Assembly (NCBI RefSeq): GCF_015471405.1
Contig: NZ_BLVZ01000004.1
Location: 310,001 to 374,000, forward strand
Source: Pseudomonas cichorii
Lineage (GTDB): Bacteria; Pseudomonadota; Gammaproteobacteria; Pseudomonadales; Pseudomonadaceae
Direction: 5' to 3'
DNA: 64,000 nucleotides
Made by a program: the position numbers and the translations under genes. The notes beneath the pieces were generated by a model. The model was not told the DNA's origin, did no database searches, and saw nothing but the letters and a program-made list of their open reading frames with translations. The number at the start of each line of letters is the position of its first letter. The first letter of the stretch is position 1. This document shows, piece after piece, positions 41,272-50,550 of the stretch.

Positions 41272-43284
41272 TTAAACCTGTTCCAGCGAGGACTTGACAG
41301 GAGTGTATGCACCGTTGGCCGCCAGGACCTTGTGATGCTCACCTTCAATACGCGCTACATCTTCAGCAGGCACCATGTAGCCCTGATCGTCACGTGCAGC
41401 GTGAGCAACGAACACAGCAATGGTCGCTACCAGACTTACGCCAACCAGCCACCAGATGTGCCAGATGAACGCGAAGCCGAAGACGGTCAACAGCAGGCCC
41501 ATGTACAGGCCGGTGGCCGTGTTGTTAGGCATGTGGATAGCCGAGTAGTGAGCTGGAACCTTGTAGGCGGTACCTGCGCGCTTGGCATCCGTGAATGCGT
41601 CGATGTCTTTTGCCTCAGGCAGCTCGGCAAAGTTGTAGAACGGCGGTGGCGAAGAAGTGGACCACTCAAGCGTGTGGCCATTCCATGGGTCACCGGTCAG
41701 ATCGCGGTTCTTGTTGCGGTCACGGATACTGACGAACAACTGGATCAGCTGCGAAGCGATACCGGCTGCGATCAGGAACGCACCGAACAGAGCAACGTTC
41801 AGGTAGATGTTCCACTCAGGCATGTCGGTAGCGTTGAGGCGACGGGTCATACCCAGGAAGCCCAGCGCGTACAGCGGCATGAATGCAACGAAGAAACCGC
41901 TGATCCAGAACCAGAACGCTGCCTTGCCCCACTTCTCGTTCAGGGTGAAACCGAACGCTTTAGGGAACCAGAACGCGAAGCCGGCGATGTAACCGAATAC
42001 CGCACCGCCGATGATGACGTTGTGGAAGTGAGCGATTACGAACAGGCTGTTGTGCAGTACGAAGTCAGCACCAGGAATCGCCAACAGAACGCCGGTCATG
42101 CCGCCGATCGAGAAGGTGACCATGAAGCCCAGGGTCCAGAGTACTGGCGCAGTGAAGCGCAGGCGGCCCTGGTAGATGGTGAACAGCCAGTTGAATAGCT
42201 TCACACCCGTCGGTATCGCGATGAGCATCGTCGCCAGACCGAAGAAGGCGTTGACGTTCGCACCCGCACCCATGGTGAAGAAGTGGTGCAGCCAGACCAT
42301 GAAGCCCAGTACACAGATCGCGCCGGAAGCGAAGATCATGGACTTGTGGCCGAACAGACGCTTGCCCGAGAACGTCGAGATGACTTCGGAGAAGACACCG
42401 AACGCAGGCAGAATCAGGATGTAAACCTCAGGGTGACCCCATGCCCAGAACAGGTTCACGTACATCATGGGGTTACCGCCCATTTCGTTCGTGAAGATGT
42501 GGAAGTCCAGGTAACGGTCAAGGGTCAGCAACGCCAGGGTAGCGGTCAGGATCGGGAACGAAGCCACGATCAGGATGTTTGCCCAGGTGCAGGTCCAGGT
42601 GAAGATCGGCATGTCCATCAGTTTCATGCCAGGGGTACGCATCTTCAGCACGGTCACCAGGAAGTTGACGCCCGTAAGGGTCGTACCTAGCCCGGATAGC
42701 TGTAGCGCCCAGATGTAGTAGTCAACACCTACTCCAGGACTGTATTGCAGACCCGACAACGGCGGATACGCAACCCAGCCGGTCTTGGCGAACTCGCCGA
42801 CACCCAGGGAGATGTTGATCAGCAGCATGCCCGATACCAGCAGCCAGAAGCTGAGGGAGTTCAGGAACGGGAAGGCTACGTCACGAGCACCGATCTGCAG
42901 TGGCAGAACGATGTTCATCAGACCGGTGAAGAACGGCATCGCCATGAAGATGATCATGATCACACCGTGAGCGGTGAAGATCTGGTCATAGTGTTCAGGC
43001 GGCAGGAAGCCTTCGGCGCCATTCTGGGCCATGGCCAGCTGGGCACGCATCATGATTGCGTCGGCAAAACCGCGCAGCAGCATGATCATGGCAACGATGA
43101 TGTACATCACGCCGATTTTCTTGTGGTCGACGGACGTCAGCCACTCGGTCCACAGGTAAGACCACTTCTTGAAGTAAGTGATTGCCCCGACAACGCCCAG
43201 ACCACCGAGCGCGATCATGGCAAGGGTCACCATGACTATCGGCTCGTGGAAGGGTACCGATTCCCAACTTAATTTACCTAACAT
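41272..43284 (-). CDS. cyoB: Cytochrome bo3 ubiquinol oxidase subunit I
   Basis: A 670-residue haem-copper oxidase core with about fifteen membrane helices. It binds low-spin haem b, haem o3 and CuB and reduces O2 while pumping protons. [33 protein letters not shown] (CuB histidine and cross-linked tyrosine) and [18 protein letters not shown] (haem histidines) are all present. The length is normal. It begins 3 nt after the cyoA stop. Confidence 0.97.
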   Translation of the reverse strand: MLGKLSWESVPFHEPIVMVTLAMIALGGLGVVGAITYFKKWSYLWTEWLTSVDHKKIGVMYIIVAMIMLLRGFADAIMMRAQLAMAQNGAEGFLPPEHYDQIFTAHGVIMIIFMAMPFFTGLMNIVLPLQIGARDVAFPFLNSLSFWLLVSGMLLINISLGVGEFAKTGWVAYPPLSGLQYSPGVGVDYYIWALQLSGLGTTLTGVNFLVTVLKMRTPGMKLMDMPIFTWTCTWANILIVASFPILTATLALLTLDRYLDFHIFTNEMGGNPMMYVNLFWAWGHPEVYILILPAFGVFSEVISTFSGKRLFGHKSMIFASGAICVLGFMVWLHHFFTMGAGANVNAFFGLATMLIAIPTGVKLFNWLFTIYQGRLRFTAPVLWTLGFMVTFSIGGMTGVLLAIPGADFVLHNSLFVIAHFHNVIIGGAVFGYIAGFAFWFPKAFGFTLNEKWGKAAFWFWISGFFVAFMPLYALGFLGMTRRLNATDMPEWNIYLNVALFGAFLIAAGIASQLIQLFVSIRDRNKNRDLTGDPWNGHTLEWSTSSPPPFYNFAELPEAKDIDAFTDAKRAGTAYKVPAHYSAIHMPNNTATGLYMGLLLTVFGFAFIWHIWWLVGVSLVATIAVFVAHAARDDQGYMVPAEDVARIEGEHHKVLAANGAYTPVKSSLEQV

Positions 43285-43287
43285 CGT

Positions 43288-44229
43288 TTACTCCTCTGCC
43301 CCAGCAGCTGAATTTTTGCCCTTTTCCGCACCTTCGGTACCGGCAACTTCCTTCTCACCAGGGATAACCTTCTTGCCTGGATTCATACCTTCATACTTGT
43401 CGATGATGATCTGGAACAGGTTCGGAGTAACCGTGGAATAAAGTTCGACGGGATTGCGTTCGCTAGGTTTGGCCAGTTCAGCGTATTCAGCAGCACCAAG
43501 CTGTTTAGGTGAACTCTTGACTTCGTTGATCCAGGCATCGAAATCAGCCTGGCTGGTGGCGATAGCCTTGAATTTCATGCCGGTGAAACCCGCGCCACTG
43601 TAGTTGGCCGAGATACCGTTGAACTCGTGGTTTTCATTGGCGATCAGATGCAGCTTGGTGTGCATGCCAGCCATTGCGTAGATCTGGCCACCCAGGCCTG
43701 GAATGAAGAACGAGTTCATTACAGAGTCGGATGTAACCTGGAAATTGATCGGGGTATTGGCAGGGAAGACGATCTTGTTGACCGTGGCGATGCCTTGTTC
43801 CGGATAGATGAACACCCATTTCCAGTCGAGTGCGACAACCTGGATGGTCACAGGCTTGACGTCTGACTCAAGCGGACGGTACGGGTCCAGCGAGTGAGTG
43901 GAGATGTAGGTGAAGTAGCCCAGGAAGACCAGCAGGATCATGGGGATACCCCAGACCGCGACTTCGATCTTGGTCGAGTGCGACCAGTCTGGCGTGTACT
44001 TGGCAGCCTTGTTGGAGGCGCGATACTTCCAGGCGAAGACGAAGGTCAGGACGATGACCGGGATGACCACGATCAGCATCAGCAACGTGGCGATGATGAT
44101 CAGGTTCCGCTGCTCGATACCCACCTGCCCTTTCGGATCGAGCAGAGGGACGCCGTCACAGCCGCTGAGCAACAGCATGCTGAACAGGGCCAAGTAGCCA
44201 AAAAACCTGGGGTACCTTTTTTTACTCAT
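43288..44229 (-). CDS. cyoA: Cytochrome bo3 ubiquinol oxidase subunit II
   Basis: A 313-residue lipoprotein subunit. The signal peptide ends in the lipobox LLLSGC, with C24 the lipid-modified residue. Two membrane helices follow, then a periplasmic cupredoxin domain that lacks the CuA cysteines, as expected of a quinol oxidase. GAGG precedes the ATG at 44229; the extension to 44283 is not supported. It is the first gene of the cyoABCDE operon. Confidence 0.96.
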   Translation of the reverse strand: MSKKRYPRFFGYLALFSMLLLSGCDGVPLLDPKGQVGIEQRNLIIIATLLMLIVVIPVIVLTFVFAWKYRASNKAAKYTPDWSHSTKIEVAVWGIPMILLVFLGYFTYISTHSLDPYRPLESDVKPVTIQVVALDWKWVFIYPEQGIATVNKIVFPANTPINFQVTSDSVMNSFFIPGLGGQIYAMAGMHTKLHLIANENHEFNGISANYSGAGFTGMKFKAIATSQADFDAWINEVKSSPKQLGAAEYAELAKPSERNPVELYSTVTPNLFQIIIDKYEGMNPGKKVIPGEKEVAGTEGAEKGKNSAAGAEE

Positions 44230-44647
44230 CTCACGACCTCTAAAAGCAGCTTGCGCGGTGCAGTGGGTTTCGACCGCCAACACTTTACCCTGCCAGTGCC
44301 GGCATCTTTTTTAAATTGAACAAGGACCTGCCGGAACGCTCTGTTGCGAAACGACAAATCCGGGGGTTTAGCTATGAATTCTTATTCTGAGTCGCCGGAA
44401 ACTGCCCCGCTTTCGCAGTTCAATCGCCTTGCACGCGGTCATTCCTGCGCGCTCAGAGGCAAGCATTGCGCTGCCTGTTTAGCCTGCACAGGGCGCTCCG
44501 AGCCTCAAAATTTCTGATCGCCAAGCCTGGCTGGACGATGAGTGCTGGCGATTGTAGATATGTAAATTTTTATTGACTATGCCTAATTTTGTAACAGTTA
44601 ATATCAAAACTTGCAACAATCGCAAATCATTGATCTTCATAACCAGA
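44230..44647. other. Upstream region of the cyo operon
   Basis: About 420 bp without a supportable gene. It must contain the cyo promoter. I saw no convincing ANR/FNR-type site (TTGAT-N4-ATCAA) by eye. The stretch near 44560-44640 is AT-rich. Confidence 0.5.
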
Positions 44648-44677
44648 AAAAATGCCTCGTCAAAACGAGGCATTTTT
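44648..44677 (-). terminator. Rho-independent terminator after dsbB
   Basis: A 13-bp stem AAAAATGCCTCGT/ACGAGGCATTTTT with loop CAAA, T/A-tailed on both sides. It ends the leftward dsbB transcript and could also work in the other direction. Confidence 0.9.
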
Positions 44678-44695
44678 CCACCAAAGCCCTTGTGA

Positions 44696-45205
44696 TCAGT
44701 AAGGTCTACGGCGGTTACGAATGACCCCTGCCGGGACCAGAACGGCCGTCAGAACGAATGCTATCAGAGCCCACTGAGCCAATGACAACCCCATGACGGG
44801 CGGATAGGGAGTGGAGCAGAAACCACTGACCTGAAATACCAGCGGGAAAAGCGATGCCAGAGGCAGGCCGTCGACGATAGGTTGCAGGGTGTCGATGCCG
44901 CAGCTGACGGCCGGATACGCCAGGGTGTAGACATGGTGACCGGCTGCTGCGATACCGCCCAGGGCGCTGAAGGTCACCAGGGTTTCCAGCACCGTGATGC
45001 TGCGGCGGCCCGGCATGGCCGCGCCGATGAAAGCGAAGATGGCGATGAACAGCAATGCATAGCGTTGCAGGATGCACAGCGGGCAAGGCGCCTCGCCCAG
45101 CACGATCTGCATGTACAGGGCGCCACCGATCAGGGACAGGCAGATAATTCCCAGCAAGACCAGAAAACGCTTTTCACGCCTCAGGTACAACGTGTTGTCG
45201 CTCAT
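44696..45205 (-). CDS. dsbB: Disulfide bond formation protein DsbB
   Basis: A 169-residue inner-membrane protein with four helices that reoxidises DsbA and passes electrons to quinone. Both redox pairs are present: C41/C44 (APCPLC) and C102/C130 (SCGIDTLQP and SGFCSTPYP). The length and layout are normal. It is a single-gene unit, ending at a strong terminator. Confidence 0.93.
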   Translation of the reverse strand: MSDNTLYLRREKRFLVLLGIICLSLIGGALYMQIVLGEAPCPLCILQRYALLFIAIFAFIGAAMPGRRSITVLETLVTFSALGGIAAAGHHVYTLAYPAVSCGIDTLQPIVDGLPLASLFPLVFQVSGFCSTPYPPVMGLSLAQWALIAFVLTAVLVPAGVIRNRRRPY

Positions 45206-45808
45206 TCACATACCTTATCGAAATGGTGTGCAGGTGCGCAGGGCCAGCACTGGCACTTGCAGGAGGGCTGACCCGCGAGTGTAAACACCCTCTGTCGGGG
45301 CGTGCGCGATATTCATCTCTCGTCTCCGCCAACTCAAGCACCCACCCGCCATACGGATGTATTTACCAACCGGATGGTTCCCGAGGGCCGAAAGAGGAAG
45401 TGGAGGACCGAGGTGAAAAAACAGATCTCTTCCTTATATATAGAAGGATGCGTCTTTTTGTCGCACCCGACCCTCTGCAAGCCGAAGTGCGACAGTTTAC
45501 CGCAGGGCAATCCCGGGACACAGCCACCGGCTCCTGAAAGACACAATCGGTAATTCTCTTTCGTTCTGTGACGCAATCAACCGTTTGACGTCAAACAAAT
45601 CAAACTGCCAGTATTGCGACCCCGGCTCTTGCGGCCGAAAACAATCCTGCACGAAGTGAAAATCACTTTTCAAGAAGAGTGACTGAACACACAGGCCTTC
45701 AACGCTGCGGCCAGTTAGCCTAAAGCCAGCCTGTCGCATGTCGATAACCTGTCACTGAAAGTTGTTTTGCGCCCTGTAGCGACGAACACCTATAGCCAGA
45801 AGGTTTTT
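45206..45808. other. Intergenic region between dsbB and cheV
   Basis: About 600 bp. Apart from the sigma-28-like promoter at 45721-45747 and a short AT-rich stretch near 45441 (CTTCCTTATATATAGAAGG, imperfectly palindromic), I see no gene or structured RNA. Open frames here lack ribosome sites and recognisable products. Confidence 0.5.
45721..45747 (+). promoter_or_regulatory. Sigma-28 (FliA) promoter of cheV
   Basis: TAAAGCCA, 11 nt, GTCGATAA: this fits the flagellar consensus TAAAGTTT-N11-GCCGATAA in spacing and in 12 of 16 positions, including TAAAG and CGATAA. It lies about 60 nt before the cheV start, placing cheV in the flagellar/chemotaxis regulon. Confidence 0.7.
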
Positions 45809-46708
45809 ATGTCACCCACCAACGTCCGAGCAGATTCACTTTCGCTGCTGCTGTTCACTTTACGCAGCGGCAAGCTGATGGCGATCAACTTGCTCAAGGT
45901 CAGTGAAATCATCCCCTGCCCGCCCCTGACTCACCTGCCCGAATCCCATCCGCACGTCAAAGGTGTTGCGACACTGCGCGGTGCCTCTCTGTCGGTGATC
46001 GATCTCAGCCGAGCCATCGGCGAGCGTCCGCTGGCCGATCCCGATGGCGGGTGCCTGATCGTCACCGACGTAAGCCGCTCCAAGCAGGGTCTGCATGTGC
46101 AGGCGGTGAGCAAGATTGTCCATTGCCTGACCACCGATATCCGTCCTCCGCCTTTCGGTTCGAGCGGCCGCTCGTTCATCACCGGCGTGACCCAGGTCGA
46201 TGGCGTCCTGGTACAAGTGCTGGATATCGAAAAAGTGATTCACGGCATCGCTCCGGCACAAATCGTTGTCCAGTCCGACGAGTTGCCTGCCGAAGACGTC
46301 ATGGTTCTGTCCCAGGCCCGGATTCTGGTCGTCGACGACAGCCAGGTCGCCCTGCAGCAATCGATCATCACCTTGCGCAATCTTGGTCTGGAGTGCCACA
46401 CAGCCCGTAGCGCCAAGGAAGCCATCGATGTCTTGCTTGAACTGCAAGGCACCCCGGCGCAAATCAACATCGTGGTTTCAGACATCGAAATGTCCGAAAT
46501 GGATGGCTATGCCCTGACCCGGACCCTGCGCGAAACCCCGGACTTCCAGAAGCTGTACATCCTGCTGCACACTTCTCTGGACAGCGCGATGAATGGCGAA
46601 AAGGCTCAGTTGGCAGGCGCCAATGCGGTACTGACCAAGTTCTCGTCCCCCGAGTTGACCAAATGTCTGATCACGGCGGCACACTCGGTCGTGGCTCAGG
46701 ATATCTGA
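45809..46708 (+). CDS. cheV: Chemotaxis coupling/response-regulator protein CheV
   Basis: A 299-residue protein. Residues 10-155 are a CheW-like coupling domain (LLLFTLRSGKLMAINLLKVS, then HPHVKGVATLRG). Residues 175-295 are a receiver domain with VVDDS at its acidic pocket and the phosphorylation aspartate in VVSDIEMSEMDGY. It links receptors to CheA and is itself phosphorylated, aiding adaptation. ATG 45809 follows AGAAGG; the extension to 45767 is unsupported. The sigma-28-like promoter upstream fits its function. Confidence 0.95.
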   Translation: MSPTNVRADSLSLLLFTLRSGKLMAINLLKVSEIIPCPPLTHLPESHPHVKGVATLRGASLSVIDLSRAIGERPLADPDGGCLIVTDVSRSKQGLHVQAVSKIVHCLTTDIRPPPFGSSGRSFITGVTQVDGVLVQVLDIEKVIHGIAPAQIVVQSDELPAEDVMVLSQARILVVDDSQVALQQSIITLRNLGLECHTARSAKEAIDVLLELQGTPAQINIVVSDIEMSEMDGYALTRTLRETPDFQKLYILLHTSLDSAMNGEKAQLAGANAVLTKFSSPELTKCLITAAHSVVAQDI

Positions 46709-46773
46709 CCCGCAACCCGCCACGTCCAGCAGGCCCATCCAGTACCGACGCATCAGCCCGACATTGCTGGCTG

Positions 46774-47235
46774 ATGCGTCGGGATCTCGGGCAGCCAGTG
46801 CCTTTGCAGCATTGGCCCGCGCCTGTGCGCCCCCTGCCCTTTACGCTTGATCAAGCCCCGGACATCCATTGCCTGCTGACCCTGGGTTATCGGGGTGGCA
46901 GCGGAAGCGTGCCGGACTATCGCCACTGGCTAATGGCTTTCGAGCATGACCCCGAGTTCGACACCGACCTGTGTTTCGTCGCTCAGGACGATCAAGGACC
47001 GGTCGGTGTGATTACCTGCTGGACCAGCGCCTTCATCAAGGATCTTGTGGTTCACCCACGGGCTCGCCGCAAAGGCGTCGCGATGGCGCTGCTGACTCAT
47101 CTGTTCGGGCACTTGCGCCAACGCGGCGAAGCATGTGTCGACCTGTTGGTGATGGAGAACAATCTATCGGCCCGGCGACTGTATGAAAAATCAGATATGT
47201 CCTACATCCGACGCTCAGCAATCGAACAGGAGTGA
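46774..47235 (+). CDS. GNAT-family acetyltransferase
   Basis: A 153-residue GNAT. The acetyl-CoA motif A is FIKDLVVHPRARRKGVAMAL (R-x-x-G-x-A pattern), followed by LLVMENNLSARRLYEKSDMS, which is motif B. The substrate is unknown. No strong ribosome site is visible at ATG 46774; an in-frame start at 46663 inside cheV is possible but gives an unlikely N-terminus. It lies 65 nt after cheV and overlaps the next upstream frame only in untranslated sequence. Confidence 0.75.
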   Translation: MRRDLGQPVPLQHWPAPVRPLPFTLDQAPDIHCLLTLGYRGGSGSVPDYRHWLMAFEHDPEFDTDLCFVAQDDQGPVGVITCWTSAFIKDLVVHPRARRKGVAMALLTHLFGHLRQRGEACVDLLVMENNLSARRLYEKSDMSYIRRSAIEQE

Positions 47236-47279
47236 TCTGCCATAATCCAGGCCCGAAGCACTGCCCCTGGAGGTCGATC

Positions 47280-47594
47280 ATGAAACCATTCCTCGCACTG
47301 CCGATAATCCTCTCGGCTCTCGCCTGCCAGGCCAATGCGGCCACCCCGCAAGCATGGGATGCTCTGGACAAGGCCATGCTCGACGCCTGCCTCAAGGCCA
47401 GCCAGCTCAAGGGCAGTAAACCCGTCGGCACCAGCGCACAGTTCGATGACCGGGTTGGCTACAGCGCCCTGCTCCTGCAAGGACGCTACCCCCAAAAACA
47501 CATGAACAACCGCAAGGGCACCGAGCTGTGCCTGTACAGCCGTAAAAACCGGCAAGCCAGCGTGACCGAATGGGACAGCCTCCCCCTCAAGTGA
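47280..47594 (+). CDS. Small secreted hypothetical protein
   Basis: A 104-residue precursor. The signal peptide covers residues 1-20 (ends CQANA). The mature part has two cysteines (DACLKAS and ELCLYSR), which could pair in the periplasm. GGAGG 8 nt before ATG 47280 supports the start. The function is unknown; similar small proteins are common in Pseudomonas. Confidence 0.65.
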   Translation: MKPFLALPIILSALACQANAATPQAWDALDKAMLDACLKASQLKGSKPVGTSAQFDDRVGYSALLLQGRYPQKHMNNRKGTELCLYSRKNRQASVTEWDSLPLK

Positions 47595-47695
47595 AGCAGC
47601 GCTGGCGCACAATTTGCTTTGCAACCTGTCCAGGCCGCGAATGACAGCAACTCGCTGGCAGTCGCGGCAGCTACTCTGAACGGGTTACCGAAACA

Positions 47696-48448
47696 ATGAA
47701 CACTCAGTTTTCCTGCGTAGGTTGCGGTGGCTGCTGCACCGATCACCATGTTCCCCTGACCCTGGTCGAAGCCACGCAATGGGCGGCTGACGGCGGTTCG
47801 GTGATCATTCTGACCGAGGCGTTCCTGAGTAATGGCTACGGTGTGCCCGAAGCACAACTGACCCACGCCACACGCCGCTCGACAGTGGTGAACAGCGGTT
47901 CTGCACAAGCCTATGTGGCGATCACCTTTGCCGCTTACAACGTCGGTCGTTGCCGGAATCTTGACGCAGAAAACCTCTGCCGCATCTACGAACGCCGCCC
48001 GCTGGTGTGCCGTATCTATCCGATGGAGATCAACCCGCACATTCCACTGCGCCCCGAAGCCAAGGACTGCCCGCCGGAATCCTGGGAGCAGGGTCCGGAC
48101 TTGATCGTTGGCAACAAGCTGGTCGATACCCAACTGATGGCGCTGATCGAGCAATCACGTCAGGCCGACAGGGATGAAATCGCTACCAAACAATCGATCT
48201 GCCAGCTATTGGGGATTCGCACCACGGCGCTCAAGGGCAACGGGTTTGTGGCTTACCTGCCGGACATGCAGGCTTTTGCAGCCGCCATCGAACAGGTCAC
48301 TCACGGCACAGAGCTGGTTGCGGGTGATACAGGCTGGGAATTTCACGTGGCCGGGCAAGAGGTCATCAGCACGCTGAGCCTGGCAGGTGCCGAAGTGACA
48401 ACCCGCGACCCGCTGTCCTATATGTTCATTCCCCTGCAAGCCACCTGA
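47696..48448 (+). CDS. YkgJ-type cysteine cluster protein
   Basis: A 250-residue protein with an N-terminal CVGCGGCC cluster (C7, C10, C13, C14) and further cysteines in GRCRNLDAENLCRIYERRPLV (from about residue 84) and RIYPME. This is the putative zinc or iron-binding YkgJ/UPF0153 family. The rest is a helical C-terminal domain. The biochemical role of the family is not established. It is monocistronic as far as can be seen. Confidence 0.8.
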   Translation: MNTQFSCVGCGGCCTDHHVPLTLVEATQWAADGGSVIILTEAFLSNGYGVPEAQLTHATRRSTVVNSGSAQAYVAITFAAYNVGRCRNLDAENLCRIYERRPLVCRIYPMEINPHIPLRPEAKDCPPESWEQGPDLIVGNKLVDTQLMALIEQSRQADRDEIATKQSICQLLGIRTTALKGNGFVAYLPDMQAFAAAIEQVTHGTELVAGDTGWEFHVAGQEVISTLSLAGAEVTTRDPLSYMFIPLQAT

Positions 48449-48479
48449 GTGCAGGCAGCCTGAACGCAGGCCGCCCGAA

Positions 48480-48704
48480 TCAGCGCTTGCCCATCGAACG
48501 ACGGGTTCCGGCAGGCGCAGCGCCGGGAGTCTTGTGGTGCGAAGATTTGCCCGCTTTCTGATACCAGGCCTGATCTTTCTTGGCTTGAGCGAATTCAGAA
48601 GGCTTGAACGGAAAGCTGAACGGTGCAATCGCGGGTTTCTTGTCAGTCTCCGGCACTGAGTCGGTGACGGCTTCTGGAGCTGGTGTTTGTTCAGGGGTTG
48701 TCAT
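48480..48704 (-). CDS. Small hypothetical protein
   Basis: A 74-residue protein with an acidic proline-rich N-terminus (TTPEQTPAPEAVTDSVPETD) and a basic C-terminus (KSSHHKTPGAAPAGTRRSMG). FPFKPSEFAQAKKDQAWYQ is the only ordered-looking part. The start at 48704 is chosen over an extension to 48737 that overlaps low-quality sequence. It resembles small conserved Pseudomonas proteins of unknown role and lies just downstream of the fimbrial adhesin gene on the same strand. Confidence 0.5.
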   Translation of the reverse strand: MTTPEQTPAPEAVTDSVPETDKKPAIAPFSFPFKPSEFAQAKKDQAWYQKAGKSSHHKTPGAAPAGTRRSMGKR

Positions 48705-48806
48705 GGCGACACCAAAAGTCGAAATGGCCGGGCACATGCCCGTGGGCGCGCAGCATACCTCAATCGCTGAACGCTTGCCCGGCCAGACATCAGCCGTGCG
48801 TCGTCA

Positions 48807-49805
48807 TCATTTGTAGAACAGATCCACCATGACCTCTGCCTCGAACGGCCCGGCCTTGGGTCGGGTAGTCTGCCAAAGCAGCTCGGCATTGAAGTCCACC
48901 CTCGCCGCCTGGTTTTCACCCAGCAGATCGGCCAGATGAAACAGCTCGTTATAACGCAGTGGCGCATTAGTCCGTTCGCTCACGATGCGAATGCCCAATG
49001 AATTGTTGTTGCCCGGCACCAGAACATCGCCGGACAGGCGTCCCGTCACGGGCCTGAAACGCGCATTGAGACTGAACGGTGATTCACAGCTGCGGTTGGC
49101 CAGGAGCGAAAACGGACGCCTGGCAAAAACCTTCCCGACCTCTACACGCTGAATGCCCAGCGAACCGAACTCCAGTGTTTCGGGCAAGACCTGCAACTGG
49201 GCCTCACAGGCAATGAAACGCAAACCCGACAGGTTGTTGATGACATAACTCAGGCTGCGGCCCGGCACCGGGTCCAGGCCAGCAGCATCGTCAAGCTGGA
49301 ACATCCGGTAATCCAGCAGGTCGCTGGCCACTCCCGAAGGCGGTGTCGGCCCATGCTTTTGCACGAACACCGAAAACGCCATATTGAAACGCACCTTGGG
49401 ACAAGCGCCGATATTGGAATCCCCTTCATGGCACACCGGCACGTACTGCCGGGTACTGATACGCCCGCTGGTTTGCAGGTAGTCCACGCCATCGAGGGTC
49501 AAACCGGCCCGAATACCCTGGCCGATCACCCGATTGTCCGGGTTGAGGTAGATGAAGACTTCCTGCTGCACGGACTGCTGCCCTTCCCGAGCGCATTCGA
49601 CCTGAATGTTCAGCCGCTCGGAACGCCATACCACGTCCCCATCGGGGACCGAGGCAGGTATGGCGACCGTGCTGCTCAAGTCACCATGAATGGCGGACTC
49701 ACCCGTCCCCTGTGTCTTGCACACCAGAGCAAAACCGGTGGCCGGGCTCAGTGCCACTGAAAGAACGAGGGTTTTCAACCAGCGATTGGCAGGGAAACAG
49801 GTCAT
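48807..49805 (-). CDS. Fimbrial tip adhesin (two-domain)
   Basis: A 332-residue exported protein with a signal peptide (to about residue 25, GFALVC). The N-terminal domain to about 200 would be the receptor-binding lectin-like part. The C-terminal domain (RPFSLLANRSCESPFSLNAR to the end AEVMVDLFYK) is a pilin domain with the terminal beta strand for chaperone capture. It follows the chaperone by 1 nt. The ligand cannot be told from sequence. The last-gene position is usual for chaperone-usher adhesins. Confidence 0.75.
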   Translation of the reverse strand: MTCFPANRWLKTLVLSVALSPATGFALVCKTQGTGESAIHGDLSSTVAIPASVPDGDVVWRSERLNIQVECAREGQQSVQQEVFIYLNPDNRVIGQGIRAGLTLDGVDYLQTSGRISTRQYVPVCHEGDSNIGACPKVRFNMAFSVFVQKHGPTPPSGVASDLLDYRMFQLDDAAGLDPVPGRSLSYVINNLSGLRFIACEAQLQVLPETLEFGSLGIQRVEVGKVFARRPFSLLANRSCESPFSLNARFRPVTGRLSGDVLVPGNNNSLGIRIVSERTNAPLRYNELFHLADLLGENQAARVDFNAELLWQTTRPKAGPFEAEVMVDLFYK

Positions 49806-49806
49806 G

Positions 49807-50550
49807 TCAGCATTCTTCTTGAAGTTTGATGGAGTCGGGCGTGAAGGGCATCCGCCCTTTCAACCGCGTGCAATAGGCGCGCTGAGCGCCGTAGTCGGTC
49901 AGCGCCTTGAATGAAAATATCTGCGGCTGGATGCGTCGAGGCACTGGCAGTTCAAGGCGAGCCCCCGGCTCCAGCAACAGATAATCACTGAGCAGAAGGT
50001 CACCGAGCCTCACGGTTTGCAACGTGACGTGGTAAGGCGTGGGATTGCGGACCTGCACCTCTTCATCAGCCAGATTCCAGCTCAGGCGCTGTGCGGTTTC
50101 AGCCGGATCGCCCTGCAAACCGGGAGGCCGATAGAACACGTTGATACGCTGGCGCACAGCAATATTGAGCTGGTTACTGCCCTCACGACGCCTGGGCACC
50201 TCCAGAACATACAGGTGCAACAGGGACTCACGGTCCTCAGGCATGCCTGCGCCCTGATACAGCACCCGCAGCTCCTGCTTTCCAGCCGATGGCAGATGGA
50301 AAAAATGCGGGGTGATGGCAAATGGCAGAACAGTGCGCTGCTCCCTTGGGGTTTCATCGCTGTCCTGCGGAGCGCTCAGCCAGGCCTGAACCAGCACCTC
50401 ATGCTCACCGGGGTTGCTGGTCTGGATAGTGGCTTCCCGGAAGGCACCATCAAAAATCAGTCGGGTGCCCGCCAGCGACACTGCTGCCTGCACACTGCCG
50501 CACGCCCAGCAGAGCAACACAACCAGCCCGTTACGAAATGCCCGACTCAT
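49807..50550 (-). CDS. Periplasmic fimbrial chaperone (PapD-like), second copy
   Basis: A 247-residue chaperone with a signal peptide (ends VQA) and two immunoglobulin-like domains. AVSLAGTRLIFDGAFREATI and QLNIAVRQRINVFYRPPGL are the donor-strand regions of the family. It delivers subunits, probably the adhesin encoded next to it, to the usher. The ATG at 50550 overlaps the usher stop (ATGA). It differs clearly in sequence from the chaperone at 53257-54006. Confidence 0.9.
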   Translation of the reverse strand: MSRAFRNGLVVLLCWACGSVQAAVSLAGTRLIFDGAFREATIQTSNPGEHEVLVQAWLSAPQDSDETPREQRTVLPFAITPHFFHLPSAGKQELRVLYQGAGMPEDRESLLHLYVLEVPRRREGSNQLNIAVRQRINVFYRPPGLQGDPAETAQRLSWNLADEEVQVRNPTPYHVTLQTVRLGDLLLSDYLLLEPGARLELPVPRRIQPQIFSFKALTDYGAQRAYCTRLKGRMPFTPDSIKLQEEC

